Shown: positions 1 through 10,088, counted from the stretch's first letter. The stretch is 64,000 nucleotides of DNA from Verrucomicrobiota bacterium JB023 (GCA_030673895.1 JAUTCR010000058.1:1-64000), one strand, 5' to 3'. The notes: generated by a model not told the origin, from the sequence alone. Numbers and translations are program-made.

Positions 1-41
1 TTGGAAGAATCAACCAAGCTTCCTGCGTAACCCGTCCCACC

Positions 42-1460
42 ATGCGATGCTTTCTGCTCACCCTTGTTGCGCTCTGCCAGCTCCAAGCAAAACAGCCCAA
101 CATCGTCATCATGCTGAGCGACGATCTCGGCTACGGCGAACTCCAACATCTCAATCCTGAGCGGGGTAAAATCCCCACACCCCACCTCGACGCCATCGCT
201 CGGAGTGGCATGACCTTCACCGATGCCCATAGCGGCTCCTCGGTCTGTACCCCAACCCGATACGGGCTCCTCACCGGTCGCTATGCTTGGCGAACACGAT
301 TGCAAAGGGGCGTTCTCACCGGGGGTGAATCGTTGATTGCTGAGGACCGAAAGACCTTGGCCGACCTCTTGAACGAACAAGGATACGACACCGCCATTAT
401 TGGCAAGTGGCACCTCGGCACCCTCTATGACGGCAAGCACCTCAAGGGCACGGCCCCCCTCGGAGCAACGGTCAGCCATGGTCCAATCGAACGAGGTGGC
501 TTCGACTTCTTCCGTGGCTTTCATCACGCCCGGCAAATGGATGTCTGGCTCGAAGACCAGACCGTCAAGGAACATATCGACCCCGTCGAGATGCTTCCTC
601 GACTCACCCAGGCAGCGGTCGACTACATCTCTAGTCGCAGGGAAGACAGCCCCCCCTTCTTTCTCTACCTACCTTGGAACTCCCCTCACAGTCCCGTCGT
701 TCCGTCGCCCGAGTGGCAGGGCAAGAGCGGCATCAACGAGCACGCCGACTTCGTGATGCAAACTGACCACAGCCACGGACAAGTCATCGCTGCGCTGAGA
801 AATCGGGGACTACTAGACAACACCTTGATTATCGTCACCTCCGACAATGGAACTTCGGCAAAAACTGCCAATAAAAAGGAACTCGAAAGCCGGGGACACT
901 TCCCGAGCGGTCCCTTCCGGGGAGCAAAATCCGATATTTGGGACGGCGGGCACCGCGTCCCCTTCCTCGCTTCATGGCCGGGCATTATTGAGGCCGGAAG
1001 TCAGAGCGACAGCCTGATTTGCCTCACCGATTGCTTTGCCACCGTAGCCGACATTCTTGACGTGCCTCTCTCTGACGCAACAGGAGAAGACAGCTTTAGC
1101 TTCTTCCCTCAACTGAAAGGAGACACCCCGAAAACTCCTCGGGAAAAAGTCGTGCATCACTCCATCGCGGGGCACTTCGCGATTCGGGATGAACGTTGGA
1201 AGCTGATCTTCTGCCCGGGATCCGGGGGATGGTCAGCGCCCAATGTTGCGTCGGCTATTAATAAGGGTGAGCCTCGCGAACAGCTCTACGACATGTCGGC
1301 AGACAAGGAAGAGAGCGCGAATCTTGCCAGCGAAAATCCCGCGATCGCTGCCGCGTTACGCAAAGAAATGGAGCGACTGATTGCCAACGGCCGCTCCACC
1401 CCCGGCCCCCCACAAAAGAACGACGTCCGGGTCGTTCTGGAAAAGTGGAAAAAGAATTAG
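42..1460 (+). CDS. Exported S1-family sulfatase (arylsulfatase-like)
   Basis: Predicted to hydrolyse sulfate esters, probably on a polysaccharide or aryl sulfate, outside the cytoplasm. An N-terminal signal peptide (about residues 1-16) is followed by the metal-binding start NIVIMLSDDLGYGE. The formylglycine site is C69 in SVCTPTRYGLLTGR, which fits the C-x-P-x-R type I consensus except that Thr replaces the usual Ser. GKWHLG and the late TSDNGT metal-site segment are also typical. Length (472 aa) is normal. The cysteine form needs a formylglycine-generating or radical-SAM maturase, and none is encoded in the window. No Shine-Dalgarno is visible upstream of the ATG. The substrate cannot be read from the sequence; it stands alone, with only repeats downstream. 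Confidence 0.93.
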   Translation: MRCFLLTLVALCQLQAKQPNIVIMLSDDLGYGELQHLNPERGKIPTPHLDAIARSGMTFTDAHSGSSVCTPTRYGLLTGRYAWRTRLQRGVLTGGESLIAEDRKTLADLLNEQGYDTAIIGKWHLGTLYDGKHLKGTAPLGATVSHGPIERGGFDFFRGFHHARQMDVWLEDQTVKEHIDPVEMLPRLTQAAVDYISSRREDSPPFFLYLPWNSPHSPVVPSPEWQGKSGINEHADFVMQTDHSHGQVIAALRNRGLLDNTLIIVTSDNGTSAKTANKKELESRGHFPSGPFRGAKSDIWDGGHRVPFLASWPGIIEAGSQSDSLICLTDCFATVADILDVPLSDATGEDSFSFFPQLKGDTPKTPREKVVHHSIAGHFAIRDERWKLIFCPGSGGWSAPNVASAINKGEPREQLYDMSADKEESANLASENPAIAAALRKEMERLIANGRSTPGPPQKNDVRVVLEKWKKN

Positions 1461-1649
1461 GCTTCAATGGTGCGAAATCAGGCGGCTCTTTGTGAGTCGT
1501 ACTTTTGGGAACGCGGCAGTGGAGCGACCGCACCCCTATCCACAACGCCAAGGGTTGAGCCACTCCTTTTGCAGCGCTCGCAGCGTATAAGGGAATAGCC
1601 ACGACTCTCCGAAACCTCTCCCTCGACTTCCCCACCCTTACCGTCCCCG

Positions 1650-2745
1650 GACAGCGCACAGCGAGACGACCAACGAAAGCCGACCCAAAGCGGAACCCCT
1701 TTCCCGAATCCTTTTTCCCTTCCGCGCTCCCGACCCTCACCGTCCCCGGACTGCGTCAGCCTGCTGACGCTCAAAGAGCCTCTCAGCCTGCTGAGAGGCG
1801 TGGTGGCCAAACCGAAAATTCCCACCTATCCCTCCGCCGTCGTCGCCCCCTATCAGCGCTCAACTCAAGCCCTGTTATCCCCTCAAGTTGCGCAACCTCT
1901 CCGTGGACTGACACCTCGCACCTCCGCAAAGAGCCCTCCCCGACCTCGGGCCAGCAGGCTGGCCCTGACACATGCGGCAGCAGGCTGCCGCAGTCCAGGA
2001 CTCCGCACAACGAGACCACCTACGAAAACCGACCCAAAGCGGAATCCCTTTCCCGAACCCCTTTTCCCTTCCGCGCTCCCCACCCTCACCGTCCCCGGAC
2101 TGCGTCAGCCTGCTGACGCTTAAAGAGCCTCTCAGCCTGCTGAGAGGCGTGGTGGCCAAACCGAAAAATTCCCACCTATCCCTCACCCGTCGTCGCCCCC
2201 TATCAGCGCTCAACTCAAGCCCTGATATCCCCTCAAGTTGTGCAACCTCTCCGAGGACGGACACCTCGCACCTCCGCAAAGAGCGCGCCCTCGACCTCGG
2301 GCCAGCAGGCTGGCCCTGACAAAAGCGGCAGCAGGCTGCCGCAGTCCAGGACCCTACCCAGAAACACCACCAACGAAAATTGACCCAAAGCGGAACCCTT
2401 TCCCGAATCCCTTTTCCCTTCCGCGCTCCCGACCCTTACCGTCCCCGGACTGCGTCAGCCTGCTGACGCTTAAAGAGCCTCTCAGCCTGCTGAGAGGCCT
2501 GGCGGCTAAACCAAGAGACTTCCTTCTCTTCCCCTCACCCGTCGTCGCCCCCTACCTGCGCTCAACTCAAGCCCTGCTATCCCCTCAAGTTGTGCAACCT
2601 CTCCGAGAACTGATACCTCGCACCCCCGCAAAGAGCCCGCCCCCGACCTCGGGCCAGCAGGCTGGCCCTGACAAAAGCGGCAGCAGGCTGCCGCAGTCCA
2701 GGACTCCTCACAGCGAGACCACCTACGAAAACCGACCCAAAGTGG
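1650..2745. repeat. ~350-bp tandem repeat array with nested near-palindromes
   Basis: The anchor CTGCGTCAGCCTGCTGACGC occurs at 1751, 2100 and 2450, giving a period of 349-350 bp and about three copies. Each unit has four short-loop hairpins built on AGCCTGCT or its reverse complement. In unit 1 they are GTCAGC-CT-GCTGAC (1755-1768), a 9-bp stem (1779-1798), GGGCCAGC-AG-GCTGGCCC (1948-1965) and GCGGCAGC-AG-GCTGCCGC (1974-1991). Units are separated by diverged pyrimidine-rich sequence. Many overlapping ORFs in the track fall here on both strands, but none has a recognisable protein domain and I read them as spurious. The remaining bases between the sulfatase and the dehydrogenase (1461-1649 and 2746-3145) show no gene; an extra half-site AGCAGGCTGCC lies near 2842. 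Confidence 0.9.
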
Positions 2746-3145
2746 AAAGCTCGATAACGATCCCGAGCACCCAGCTCTACGAATCACCTTTCGCTCGCAA
2801 GAGCCTCACTCAGCGGCAGGAACCACCTGCCTTCAAGCGATAGCAGGCTGCCATCTCCATGACTGGCCTAAGAAAGACACCCAGAAAACGCTTGGTGAAG
2901 ATTGCAGCTTGTCGCCTTCTCCGCGAATTTTGCACGATCGCCGAACCGATTGGAATGCCGGCTATTGTCCGACTAAACCACTCCACTGTCGCTCTCACCA
3001 ATTGCCTGACACCTGATAGGACTTGGTTTTTCAACAGTTCCACACCGCCGATCCTGTCTTCGCTTCGAGTGAAATCCTAACAAGTGAGAGAATCCCGGGA
3101 TTGGCCTCCTCCTTGCGGGAAGAGGTCGAAAGCACCCAAATAATC

Positions 3146-4516
3146 ATGTCTGTAACCACCATCAACCCCGCAACCAACGAAAAGCTGGACACCTACGAGC
3201 CCCTGACCCGGGAGGAAGCCCTCGAGGCAGTTGCCAAAGCTCACGACGCCTTCCAGACTTGGAGAGAGACGACCTTCGACGAACGGCGGGAGATCCTGCT
3301 CAAAGCTGCAGAGCGCCTCCGCGCCGACACCGACCAGTTCGCCGAACTCATCACTGCTGAGATGGGCAAGAGAATTAGCGAGGCTCGAAGTGAGATTGAA
3401 TTCTGCGCCGAAATTATCGAATTCTACGCCAAGGGAGCCTCCGACTTCCTTGCCGACACGCCTTGGCAAGCCGATGGTGCCGACGCCTATGTGCAGTATG
3501 CTCCCATCGGGGTCCTGATGGGAGTGATGCCTTGGAACTTTCCCTTCTATCAGGTCATCCGATTCATTGCGCCCAACATCATGGCGGGCAATACCACGCT
3601 GGTGAAACACGCCAAAATTGTCGCAGGTTGTGCCGAGAAGATTGAGGAAATCTTCCGGGATGCCGGCCTCCCTGAGGGAGTTTTCACCAATCTCATTATT
3701 CCCAGCGAGTTTGTTGACACCATCATCTCCGACGAACGAGTGCAAGGTGCTTCCCTAACAGGCAGCGAGCGGGCTGGAGCAGCGGTGGCCGGCGCAGCGG
3801 GTAAGAACCTGAAGCGCTCCGTTCTCGAGCTGGGCGGCAATGACCCCTTCATTGTGCTTGAAGACGCCGACCTTGAGAAAACGGTGGCCATGGCGGTGAA
3901 AGGCCGGATGGTCAATACAGGGCAATCTTGCGTCGCGGCGAAGCGCTTCATCGTTGTCGAGGAGGTCGCCGATCAGTTCTTGGCTGCATTCAAGGAGCAG
4001 GTCTCCCAGCTCACCTTGGGTGATCCCATGGACGAGGAGACCGATATCGGACCTCTCTCCTCTGAAGACGCTGCCGAGCGATTGCAAAAACAAGTCGACG
4101 AAGCCATCAAGGCGGGAGCCTGCGCCATCGTGGGAGGAGACCGTCCGGATAAGGCTGGGGCTTGGTTCAATCCCACCATCCTCACGGGGGTCAAGCCGGG
4201 AGACCCAACCTTCGATCAAGAGCTCTTCGGTCCCGTTGCCACGGTGTATCGAGTCAAAGACGAACAGGAAGCCATTGAGTTGGCCAACCGCTCTTCCTAC
4301 GGCTTGGGGGGCTCCGTTTACACCAAGGATATTCCCCGCGCCAAAAGAGTGGCCGAGCAGATCGATACCGGAATGGTCTTCATCAATCAGCCGACCAACT
4401 CACAGGCAGACTTGCCCTTCGGAGGTACGAAAAACTCCGGCTACGGGCGGGAGCTTTCGTCGCTCGGAATTCTTGAGTTCGTCAATAAAAAGCTGATCCA
4501 CCACCAGGCAGCCTAA
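3146..4516 (+). CDS. NAD(P)-dependent aldehyde dehydrogenase, succinate-semialdehyde type
   Basis: Cytoplasmic enzyme predicted to oxidise succinate semialdehyde (or a similar aldehyde) to the acid with NAD(P)+. The ALDH hallmarks are complete: MPWNFPFYQ near the cofactor site, ELGGNDPF with general base E228, and catalytic C262 in TGQSCVAAKRF, then EELFGP-like QELFGPVATVYRV and a C-terminal GYGRELSSLGILEF. Overall it resembles the E. coli Sad/YneI branch rather than GabD. The ORF track opens at 3023, but the extra 41 residues look unrelated to the family, while ATG 3146 gives a standard 456-aa protein beginning MSVTTINPATNEKLDTY. It stands alone downstream of the repeat array, so the physiological aldehyde is inferred from family only. 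Confidence 0.92.
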   Translation: MSVTTINPATNEKLDTYEPLTREEALEAVAKAHDAFQTWRETTFDERREILLKAAERLRADTDQFAELITAEMGKRISEARSEIEFCAEIIEFYAKGASDFLADTPWQADGADAYVQYAPIGVLMGVMPWNFPFYQVIRFIAPNIMAGNTTLVKHAKIVAGCAEKIEEIFRDAGLPEGVFTNLIIPSEFVDTIISDERVQGASLTGSERAGAAVAGAAGKNLKRSVLELGGNDPFIVLEDADLEKTVAMAVKGRMVNTGQSCVAAKRFIVVEEVADQFLAAFKEQVSQLTLGDPMDEETDIGPLSSEDAAERLQKQVDEAIKAGACAIVGGDRPDKAGAWFNPTILTGVKPGDPTFDQELFGPVATVYRVKDEQEAIELANRSSYGLGGSVYTKDIPRAKRVAEQIDTGMVFINQPTNSQADLPFGGTKNSGYGRELSSLGILEFVNKKLIHHQAA

Positions 4517-4629
4517 ATGACCCGTCCCCTCGGGGGCCTTTGATTCGAACGAAGCTGCTCTTCCAACTAAGGTATTTCAGGGGGTGTCTCCGAAGTAGGT
4601 CGGTGGGCATCTGCTGATAAAAGAGAACC

Positions 4630-4676
4630 CTTCGCGCGGTAGTCCCCGCAATGGGGCTGCCCTTTTCTGCGCGAAG
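4630..4676. other. Compound inverted repeat in intergenic region
   Basis: CTTCGCGC (4630-4637) pairs with GCGCGAAG (4669-4676). Inside, GGTAG-T-CCCC pairs with GGGG-CTGCC around a GCAAT loop, with one bulged T. It lies between the aldehyde dehydrogenase stop and the esterase start (4517-4743), a stretch without a gene. There is no T-tract, so it is not a standard intrinsic terminator. It could be a structured RNA element, a protein-binding site or a degenerate mobile repeat. Confidence 0.5.
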
Positions 4677-4743
4677 AGCAGAGGGAATGCCCCGTGCGAA
4701 ATCCACTCAAACCTAACTCCAAATTACTTCGCTTGAATAACTT

Positions 4744-6018
4744 ATGAGAATACAACCTTACCTCATCAGGCCCGCGCTACTTGTCGGCCTTCTCTTGGCC
4801 TCCTTCGCCTCGGCAGCCACTCATCCAGAGAAGCTGCCACTGCGCATCTACATCTTGGCGGGCCAATCCAATATGGTTGGCACCGGAGGCATCGAGACCA
4901 TCCCCGCGATTGGCGATGACCCGGAGACCGCTCCCTTGCTGGAGAAAATTCTCAACGAAGACGGAGAACCGCGCACCTGCGAGCGAGTCTGGATCTCATC
5001 GCTCAATGGCAAGTTCCGCACCCTCGGTGGCGAAGGCCGGGGCAAGCTGGGGCCGGGCTATGGACTCCGCAGGGAGGACCCAACGACGCCCGGCGATTGC
5101 ATCGGGCCTGAGTACTTGTTCGGCATCACGATGGAAGAGAACTATGACGGCCCAATCCTTCTCATCAAGACAGCTTGGGGAGGGAAAAGCCTTCACCTCG
5201 ACTATCGACCACCGAGTGCAGGACCTTACGTCCTGCCCGAAGAGAAACGTGAGAAACTCGCCTCCAAGGGTAATCTGGAAAAAGTTCAGGCCGAGAACGA
5301 GGAATTCTCCGGCAAATACTACGGCCTCATGATGGATCATATCCAGAAGGTGCTGGCCGACATCAAGCGCGTCTATCCGGATTACGACCCTGAGATCGGT
5401 CATGAACTGGGCGGCTTCGTCTGGTTCCAAGGATGGAACGACTACGTAGCGCTCATGGACTATCCCCTGAGTAAGGGCGACGACCAGTATGAAGGTTACA
5501 CCGAGTTGATGGCCCATTTCATCAAGGATGTCCGCAAGGACTTGGAGGCTCCCGCTTTGCCTTTCGTCATTGGTGTGATTGGCGTCAATGGCCACCACAC
5601 TGAAGGCTTATTCAATCCAGGCAACAACGCCCAACAGCGGATGGAGCGGCTTCGCAAAGCCATGGCGGCTCCCGCCGATATGCCAGAGTTCGAGGGTAAT
5701 GTCTTCGCCGTTCCTACGGCTCCATTTTGGGACGAGCAGCTGGCAGACTTCGGCATGAGGCAGCAGAAGATCAAGCGCATGAGAACTCTCATCGACAAGA
5801 AGTCGCCTCAAGGCCCCAATGCCGATGGGAAGATGACCCGTGACGACCGCCAGAAGTATCTCGACGAATACACGGCCACTCTCTTCTCTCCGGAGGAGCT
5901 CCGACTGAAGGAGCGCGGCATGGCCGGAGGCGGCTTCGTTCACTACTACGGTAGTGCCAAGTTCCACGCGCAGGCTGGTCACGCCTTTGCCAAGGCTCTC
6001 CTTCCGAGCAAGGACTAA
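4744..6018 (+). CDS. Exported SGNH esterase, sialate O-acetylesterase (SASA) domain
   Basis: Predicted carbohydrate O-acetylesterase acting outside the cytoplasm. The signal peptide (residues 1-24, ending SFASAAT) precedes LRIYILAGQSNMVGTGG, the SASA block I motif with nucleophile S42. GGFVWFQGWND is the typical mid-domain motif, and the closing HYYGSAKFHAQAGHAFAKAL supplies a candidate catalytic His. Length 424 aa fits exported planctomycete and verrucomicrobial members. A start at ATG 4744 gives the signal peptide directly. Known relatives remove acetyl groups from sialic acid or from xylan and pectin; the substrate here is not determinable. It ends in a good terminator (6038-6076) and faces the second sulfatase, so these two are convergent, not an operon. 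Confidence 0.88.
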   Translation: MRIQPYLIRPALLVGLLLASFASAATHPEKLPLRIYILAGQSNMVGTGGIETIPAIGDDPETAPLLEKILNEDGEPRTCERVWISSLNGKFRTLGGEGRGKLGPGYGLRREDPTTPGDCIGPEYLFGITMEENYDGPILLIKTAWGGKSLHLDYRPPSAGPYVLPEEKREKLASKGNLEKVQAENEEFSGKYYGLMMDHIQKVLADIKRVYPDYDPEIGHELGGFVWFQGWNDYVALMDYPLSKGDDQYEGYTELMAHFIKDVRKDLEAPALPFVIGVIGVNGHHTEGLFNPGNNAQQRMERLRKAMAAPADMPEFEGNVFAVPTAPFWDEQLADFGMRQQKIKRMRTLIDKKSPQGPNADGKMTRDDRQKYLDEYTATLFSPEELRLKERGMAGGGFVHYYGSAKFHAQAGHAFAKALLPSKD

Positions 6019-6037
6019 CACCGCGCCGGTTCCAACC

Positions 6038-6076
6038 AGGCCCGGAGTCATCTCCGCAGGCCTTTCCCGTTTTTTT
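6038..6076 (+). terminator. Intrinsic terminator of the SASA esterase gene
   Basis: AGGCC-CGGAG, loop TCAT, CTCCG-(CA)-GGCCT forms a 10-bp stem with a two-base bulge. It is followed by TTCCCGTTTTTTT, 20 bp after the esterase stop codon. Confidence 0.7.
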
Positions 6077-6149
6077 AGGTGACCTCCCTCGTCCAATCCG
6101 GCGAGGGAGAGACGCCTCTCAAGCTCGGCTTCCCACAGCCCGCAAGCGC

Positions 6150-7655
6150 TCAGGCTTTCTTCTTGCGGCGCAGCTTGGCTTCCTTTTCTTCCCACTCGAG
6201 CTGACGATCAAACACGACCCCGTAGGGTTGGTAATTGTTATGAGGCACCGCTTCGGCCTTCCAGGCGTCGACATGCCGGTCATAGACGCCCCTCATTCGC
6301 TCCAGCTGCTCGCTGTACTCGGCGTTTGCAGCCCGGTTCTCAAGCTCCAGGGGGTCTTCACCCAAGTGATAAAGCTCCTCGGTTGGCTCGAATCCCTTCC
6401 CGCCGAAGTTCCAAAAAATGTACTTCCAGTCTTCACTCACCACCGCGAGGGCTTGCGTCTGTCGACGACCCCAAACATTGATTAGCGCAAGCGAGTCATG
6501 GAAAGGAGCCTCCGGCTCGTCGTAGAGCTTCATCAGGTTGGCTCCATCCATATTGCCAGGCACTGGGAGCCCGGCGAGAGCTAGAATGGTCGGAGCGAAG
6601 TCAATGCCCCCGGTCAACGAAGCGGAGCGTCTTCCCTTGCCCGAATTCTCGTGCCTCGGATCGTAGATGATGAGGGGCACGCGCGCGGACTCCTCGTAGG
6701 GCAACACCTTGGAGCCATAGCCATGGGAGCCGCAGAAGAAGCCATTGTCGGAGGTGTAAATGATCACCGTATTATCCGCTACCCCGCTCTCGGCCACGGC
6801 CTTCCGAATCATGCCAACCGCTTGATCAATGGCATAGATCTGCTGGTGATAGGTGGCCATTACCTCGTCGTATTGGTCGGAGTAATGCCATTCGTGGAAG
6901 CGCGTGTATTGCCTTCCCTGCTTGCTCTGTTTGGCAAAGTGCTGCCCGTGCTCGCGGCCGTAGTTTGCCGGTTTTTGAAAAACCTTCCCCGCATAGACAT
7001 CATCGAAGCGAGGATCCGGGGTGGCTGGTTTGTGCGGAGCCTTGAAGCTGATCGATAGGCAAAAAGGCTTTCCGGCGGCTGCTGCATCAGTGACGAAATC
7101 CCGGCCGAATGCCCCGTAGGAAAGTGTCGAATGCGGATACTCATCCGCGTAATCGACCATCGACTTGTTCATCCGAGTCTCATAGTAGGTCTGGCCCGGG
7201 CCGCCGCCCCAGCGGTCAAAATCATCCTCCGGCAGGGGCAAGGCCTTGCCCCGGGGCTTCTCGCTGATTTCAAAACCAAACTTTCCCGCGAAAGCGGTCT
7301 GATAGCCAGCCTGCCGCAAGAGCACGGGGTAGGACTTTTGCCACATCGCCTGGAGCAAATTCCCGTGGGAAAAATTACAGCCGGTCTTGTATTCATACAT
7401 CCCGGTCATGACGGTGGCGCGGGAGGCCATGCAGATGGACGTCGGATTGTAGTGACGATCGAAGGTCACCCCGTCCGCAGAAAGTTGGTCGAGGTGCGGC
7501 GTTTCCACATCCTCGTTTCCGTAGCAGCCCATGGAATAGGTGCTCTGATCATCCGACATCAGGAAGATGATATTCGGCCGATCGGCTGAGGCGACGAGGG
7601 TCGAGATCCCGACTAGGATGCCGACAAAACAAAGAAAAGGAGACAACAATTTCAT
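6150..7655 (-). CDS. Exported S1-family sulfatase
   Basis: Second sulfatase of the window. The signal peptide (about residues 1-24, ending LVASA) is followed by [11 protein letters not shown] (metal site). The modified cysteine is C75 in [13 protein letters not shown], a C-x-A-S-R type I motif. [16 protein letters not shown] and the long C-terminal region with [15 protein letters not shown] are the usual sulfatase features, the last matching the conserved LYDLxxDPxExxN segment. At 501 aa with this ending it resembles the broad group that includes iduronate-2-sulfatase and choline-sulfatase-like enzymes, but the substrate cannot be assigned. It differs strongly from the sulfatase at 42-1460, so the two are unlikely to be recent duplicates. 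It is convergent with the esterase gene. Confidence 0.92.
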   Translation of the reverse strand: MKLLSPFLCFVGILVGISTLVASADRPNIIFLMSDDQSTYSMGCYGNEDVETPHLDQLSADGVTFDRHYNPTSICMASRATVMTGMYEYKTGCNFSHGNLLQAMWQKSYPVLLRQAGYQTAFAGKFGFEISEKPRGKALPLPEDDFDRWGGGPGQTYYETRMNKSMVDYADEYPHSTLSYGAFGRDFVTDAAAAGKPFCLSISFKAPHKPATPDPRFDDVYAGKVFQKPANYGREHGQHFAKQSKQGRQYTRFHEWHYSDQYDEVMATYHQQIYAIDQAVGMIRKAVAESGVADNTVIIYTSDNGFFCGSHGYGSKVLPYEESARVPLIIYDPRHENSGKGRRSASLTGGIDFAPTILALAGLPVPGNMDGANLMKLYDEPEAPFHDSLALINVWGRRQTQALAVVSEDWKYIFWNFGGKGFEPTEELYHLGEDPLELENRAANAEYSEQLERMRGVYDRHVDAWKAEAVPHNNYQPYGVVFDRQLEWEEKEAKLRRKKKA

Positions 7656-8045
7656 CTTGGAAGCACAAAGGACAACGCTCTTCGCCTCCGACTCCTATCA
7701 GTCCCACCGAGAATTGAGGGCGAGAAAGCGCTCTTTCCTCCTCTCGAAAGAGAATCACGAGGGCACCCTCCGTAGCGGCTCCAATCACGCCCCAAACCCA
7801 CCATCCACGACAACCGCTCTAACCGCTTGAGCAAAGAAAATCCTCAATTCGCCAAGCCCGTTTCCTCGGCTCAATCTCCACTATCTTGAGTTCGATAACT
7901 ATCTTTAAAGCCTCTCAGTCATGAGACGAGGCTCCTAGTAGTCGTGGTGCTCGCAGACCAGATCGAACCTTATTCATAGAACTCATCTTGAGTCACTTAC
8001 TACAGGACGAGAATAAGATCTTCTCTCTCACCCCCAGCCCGACCA
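7656..8045. other. Intergenic region between divergent genes, no gene seen
   Basis: This 390-bp stretch separates the divergent minus-strand sulfatase and plus-strand beta-helix protein, so it should hold both promoters. I see no convincing -35/-10 pair, hairpin or conserved ORF. The track ORFs at 7567-7830 and 7549-7788 have no recognisable features and overlap the sulfatase start. Confidence 0.6.
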
Positions 8046-10088
8046 TTGGCATCCGAGCTGCTTTTCACCACTCTTCGCAATCATTCGCCAACACATCAAG
8101 TGAACAAACATTACAACTCTTACTGGAGTTCTTCTGAGAAGAACCATTCCGTCGGTCGGCAGCGTCGCCTCTCATTTTTCCTCTGGGTCCGGGATCGGGC
8201 GATCAAGCAATTCCATGAGCGTGGTGGTCTCGCTCTTGCCGCAGCCACCGCTCTCGTTCCGGCAACAGCCCGGGCGGCGGAATTCACGGTCGATACCCTC
8301 TCCGACTCCGATGCCGATGGCGCCACCTTACGGGAAGCCATCGTCGCGGCCAATGCGACTGCGGAGGCCGATACGATCAAATTCGCGGATGGGCTTACGG
8401 GCTCCATCGTTCTCAGCCAGGGCGTCCTGAGCATCACCAGCGACGTCGCTATCACTGGGCCTGAAGACAAAATCACCATCTCGGGCAATGACCTGACCCA
8501 GCTCATCAACATTGAGCTCGCTGACGTGGCTCTCGCGAACCTGATCCTGACTGGCGGCGATGCCACAAACGGCGGCGCAATAGCAACGAATCAGGCGACC
8601 TTGCAACTCACTAACTGCGAGGTAAGGGGCAATAATGCATCCAGCCAAGGCGGTGGACTCTACAGCACCCTCTCCGAGCTCACCCTGACCGATTGCGAGT
8701 TCACCTCAAACAATGCGGACGGGAACGGGGGCGGTATCCGCACCTCCAATTGCGAGCTTGAGCTCACCAACTGCCTCGTCAGCGAGAACACTTCCGCAGA
8801 CAGTGGTGGTGGCGTTTACTCTGCGGGGGCCTTGGGCAACGGATCCTTCCTTTCCCTAACAAACTGCGAGGTCGCTGACAATTCGGCCATCAATAACGAG
8901 AACCAGGCCGCAACTGGCGGAGGCATCGCCTCCTACAATCTGGATGAAGTGGTCGTCTCCAATTGCCTCCTCTCTGGTAACACCTCCGGGGGCAACCGCT
9001 TCACCGCCGGAACAGGCGGAGGCATGATCGCGAATTACATCGGTGACCTCATCGTCACGAATAGCACCTTCTCCGGCAACGAAGGCGAGTTCTTTGGTGG
9101 TGGACTGTCCACCCAGTCGGCGACTTTCGTCTCGGTGAGCAACACCACCATCTACGGGAATACCAGTAATGTTGCAGGCGGCATCGGCATCTATGGAGCA
9201 ACCAACGCCGTCCTTACCAATTGCACCGTGGCGGGCAACCAGACCGGCTTGGCAACCGGGGGTGGCGTCTACAGCCGGGCCTCTGGAACCATTGACATCA
9301 CCAACTGCTCAATCACGGGCAACTCGGCAAGCACTGATGGCGGCGGGATCTACTTTGCCCGCACCGATGTCAATCTTGCCAACTCACTGGTGGCTTTCAA
9401 TCGCGCCAGTGCGAATGACCACGATCTTGCTCTCCGCAGCATCAGCACCCTCAACCTGATCTCACCCAATCTCTTCAGCGCGATTGATGAGACCTTGAGC
9501 AACGTCAATCAAATCATCGAAACCTCTCCCGAGGAAGTCTTTGCCACAACGGCAGAGATGAATGGCATCGTCACCGGCGAATTGGCTGACAATGGCGGCC
9601 CGGTCTCCACGATCAAGATTCTGCAAGGTGGTCTCGCGGAGGAGGCGGGAGCTAACTCGATTTTGCCAACCGATTCACAGGATCTGGATGAAGATGGCGA
9701 CACAACCGAAACGCTTCCTGTCGATGCCCGGGGCTTCCCCCGCATTGCCGAGGCGCGCGTCGACCTCGGAGCCTTCGAGTTCACGGCGAGCTATGATCTC
9801 GAGAGCCAGGCTCTCACCCTGACGCTGGAAGGGTTGACCGTTGATGGAGACCTCGTGCTCTCCTTCGACAGTGACTACAGCCTTACCGAGGGACAATCCA
9901 TGGTCGTGAGCCGTTCAACGGATTTGAACAGCTTCTCTCCTATCTTTGTCTTTGATGGCACCAGCGTCACCTCGGAGGAGGACGGCAATCTCTCCAGCCT
10001 GGAGCAAGGTGGAAGCCTCTACACGATCACCGATACGGCTCCCCCGGAACCCAAGGCGTTCTACAAGCTGGAAGTCGCCACGGACTAA
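8046..10088 (+). CDS. Exported right-handed beta-helix (choice-of-anchor Q / Pmp-like) protein
   Basis: Predicted cell-surface or secreted repeat protein. A hydrophobic signal (residues 58-78, cleavage near ARAAEF) follows an unusually long n-region. The mature part opens with FTVDTLSDSDADGATLREAIVAANA, the CSLREAI-type motif found at the start of many beta-helix surface proteins. Residues 160-480 contain many coils of the pattern LTNCxVxGNxAxxxGGGIY. VDARGFPRIAEARVDLGAFEF closes the helix as in choice-of-anchor Q proteins. The last ~90 residues form a separate beta-rich module ending AFYKLEVATD. The only in-frame start upstream of the signal is TTG 8046, and no Shine-Dalgarno is visible, so the start is uncertain. 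Function may be adhesion or polysaccharide binding; catalytic residues are not evident. Confidence 0.85.
   Translation: MASELLFTTLRNHSPTHQVNKHYNSYWSSSEKNHSVGRQRRLSFFLWVRDRAIKQFHERGGLALAAATALVPATARAAEFTVDTLSDSDADGATLREAIVAANATAEADTIKFADGLTGSIVLSQGVLSITSDVAITGPEDKITISGNDLTQLINIELADVALANLILTGGDATNGGAIATNQATLQLTNCEVRGNNASSQGGGLYSTLSELTLTDCEFTSNNADGNGGGIRTSNCELELTNCLVSENTSADSGGGVYSAGALGNGSFLSLTNCEVADNSAINNENQAATGGGIASYNLDEVVVSNCLLSGNTSGGNRFTAGTGGGMIANYIGDLIVTNSTFSGNEGEFFGGGLSTQSATFVSVSNTTIYGNTSNVAGGIGIYGATNAVLTNCTVAGNQTGLATGGGVYSRASGTIDITNCSITGNSASTDGGGIYFARTDVNLANSLVAFNRASANDHDLALRSISTLNLISPNLFSAIDETLSNVNQIIETSPEEVFATTAEMNGIVTGELADNGGPVSTIKILQGGLAEEAGANSILPTDSQDLDEDGDTTETLPVDARGFPRIAEARVDLGAFEFTASYDLESQALTLTLEGLTVDGDLVLSFDSDYSLTEGQSMVVSRSTDLNSFSPIFVFDGTSVTSEEDGNLSSLEQGGSLYTITDTAPPEPKAFYKLEVATD

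Noticed and set aside
1650-2745. CRISPR array
   Set aside because: Units are ~350 bp with no short conserved repeat/variable spacer alternation, and no cas genes are present.
1478-2843. Multiple overlapping ORFs on both strands in the repeat array
   Set aside because: They differ only by repeat frame, lack any protein signature and share hairpin-derived low-complexity motifs; they are products of high-GC repeats.
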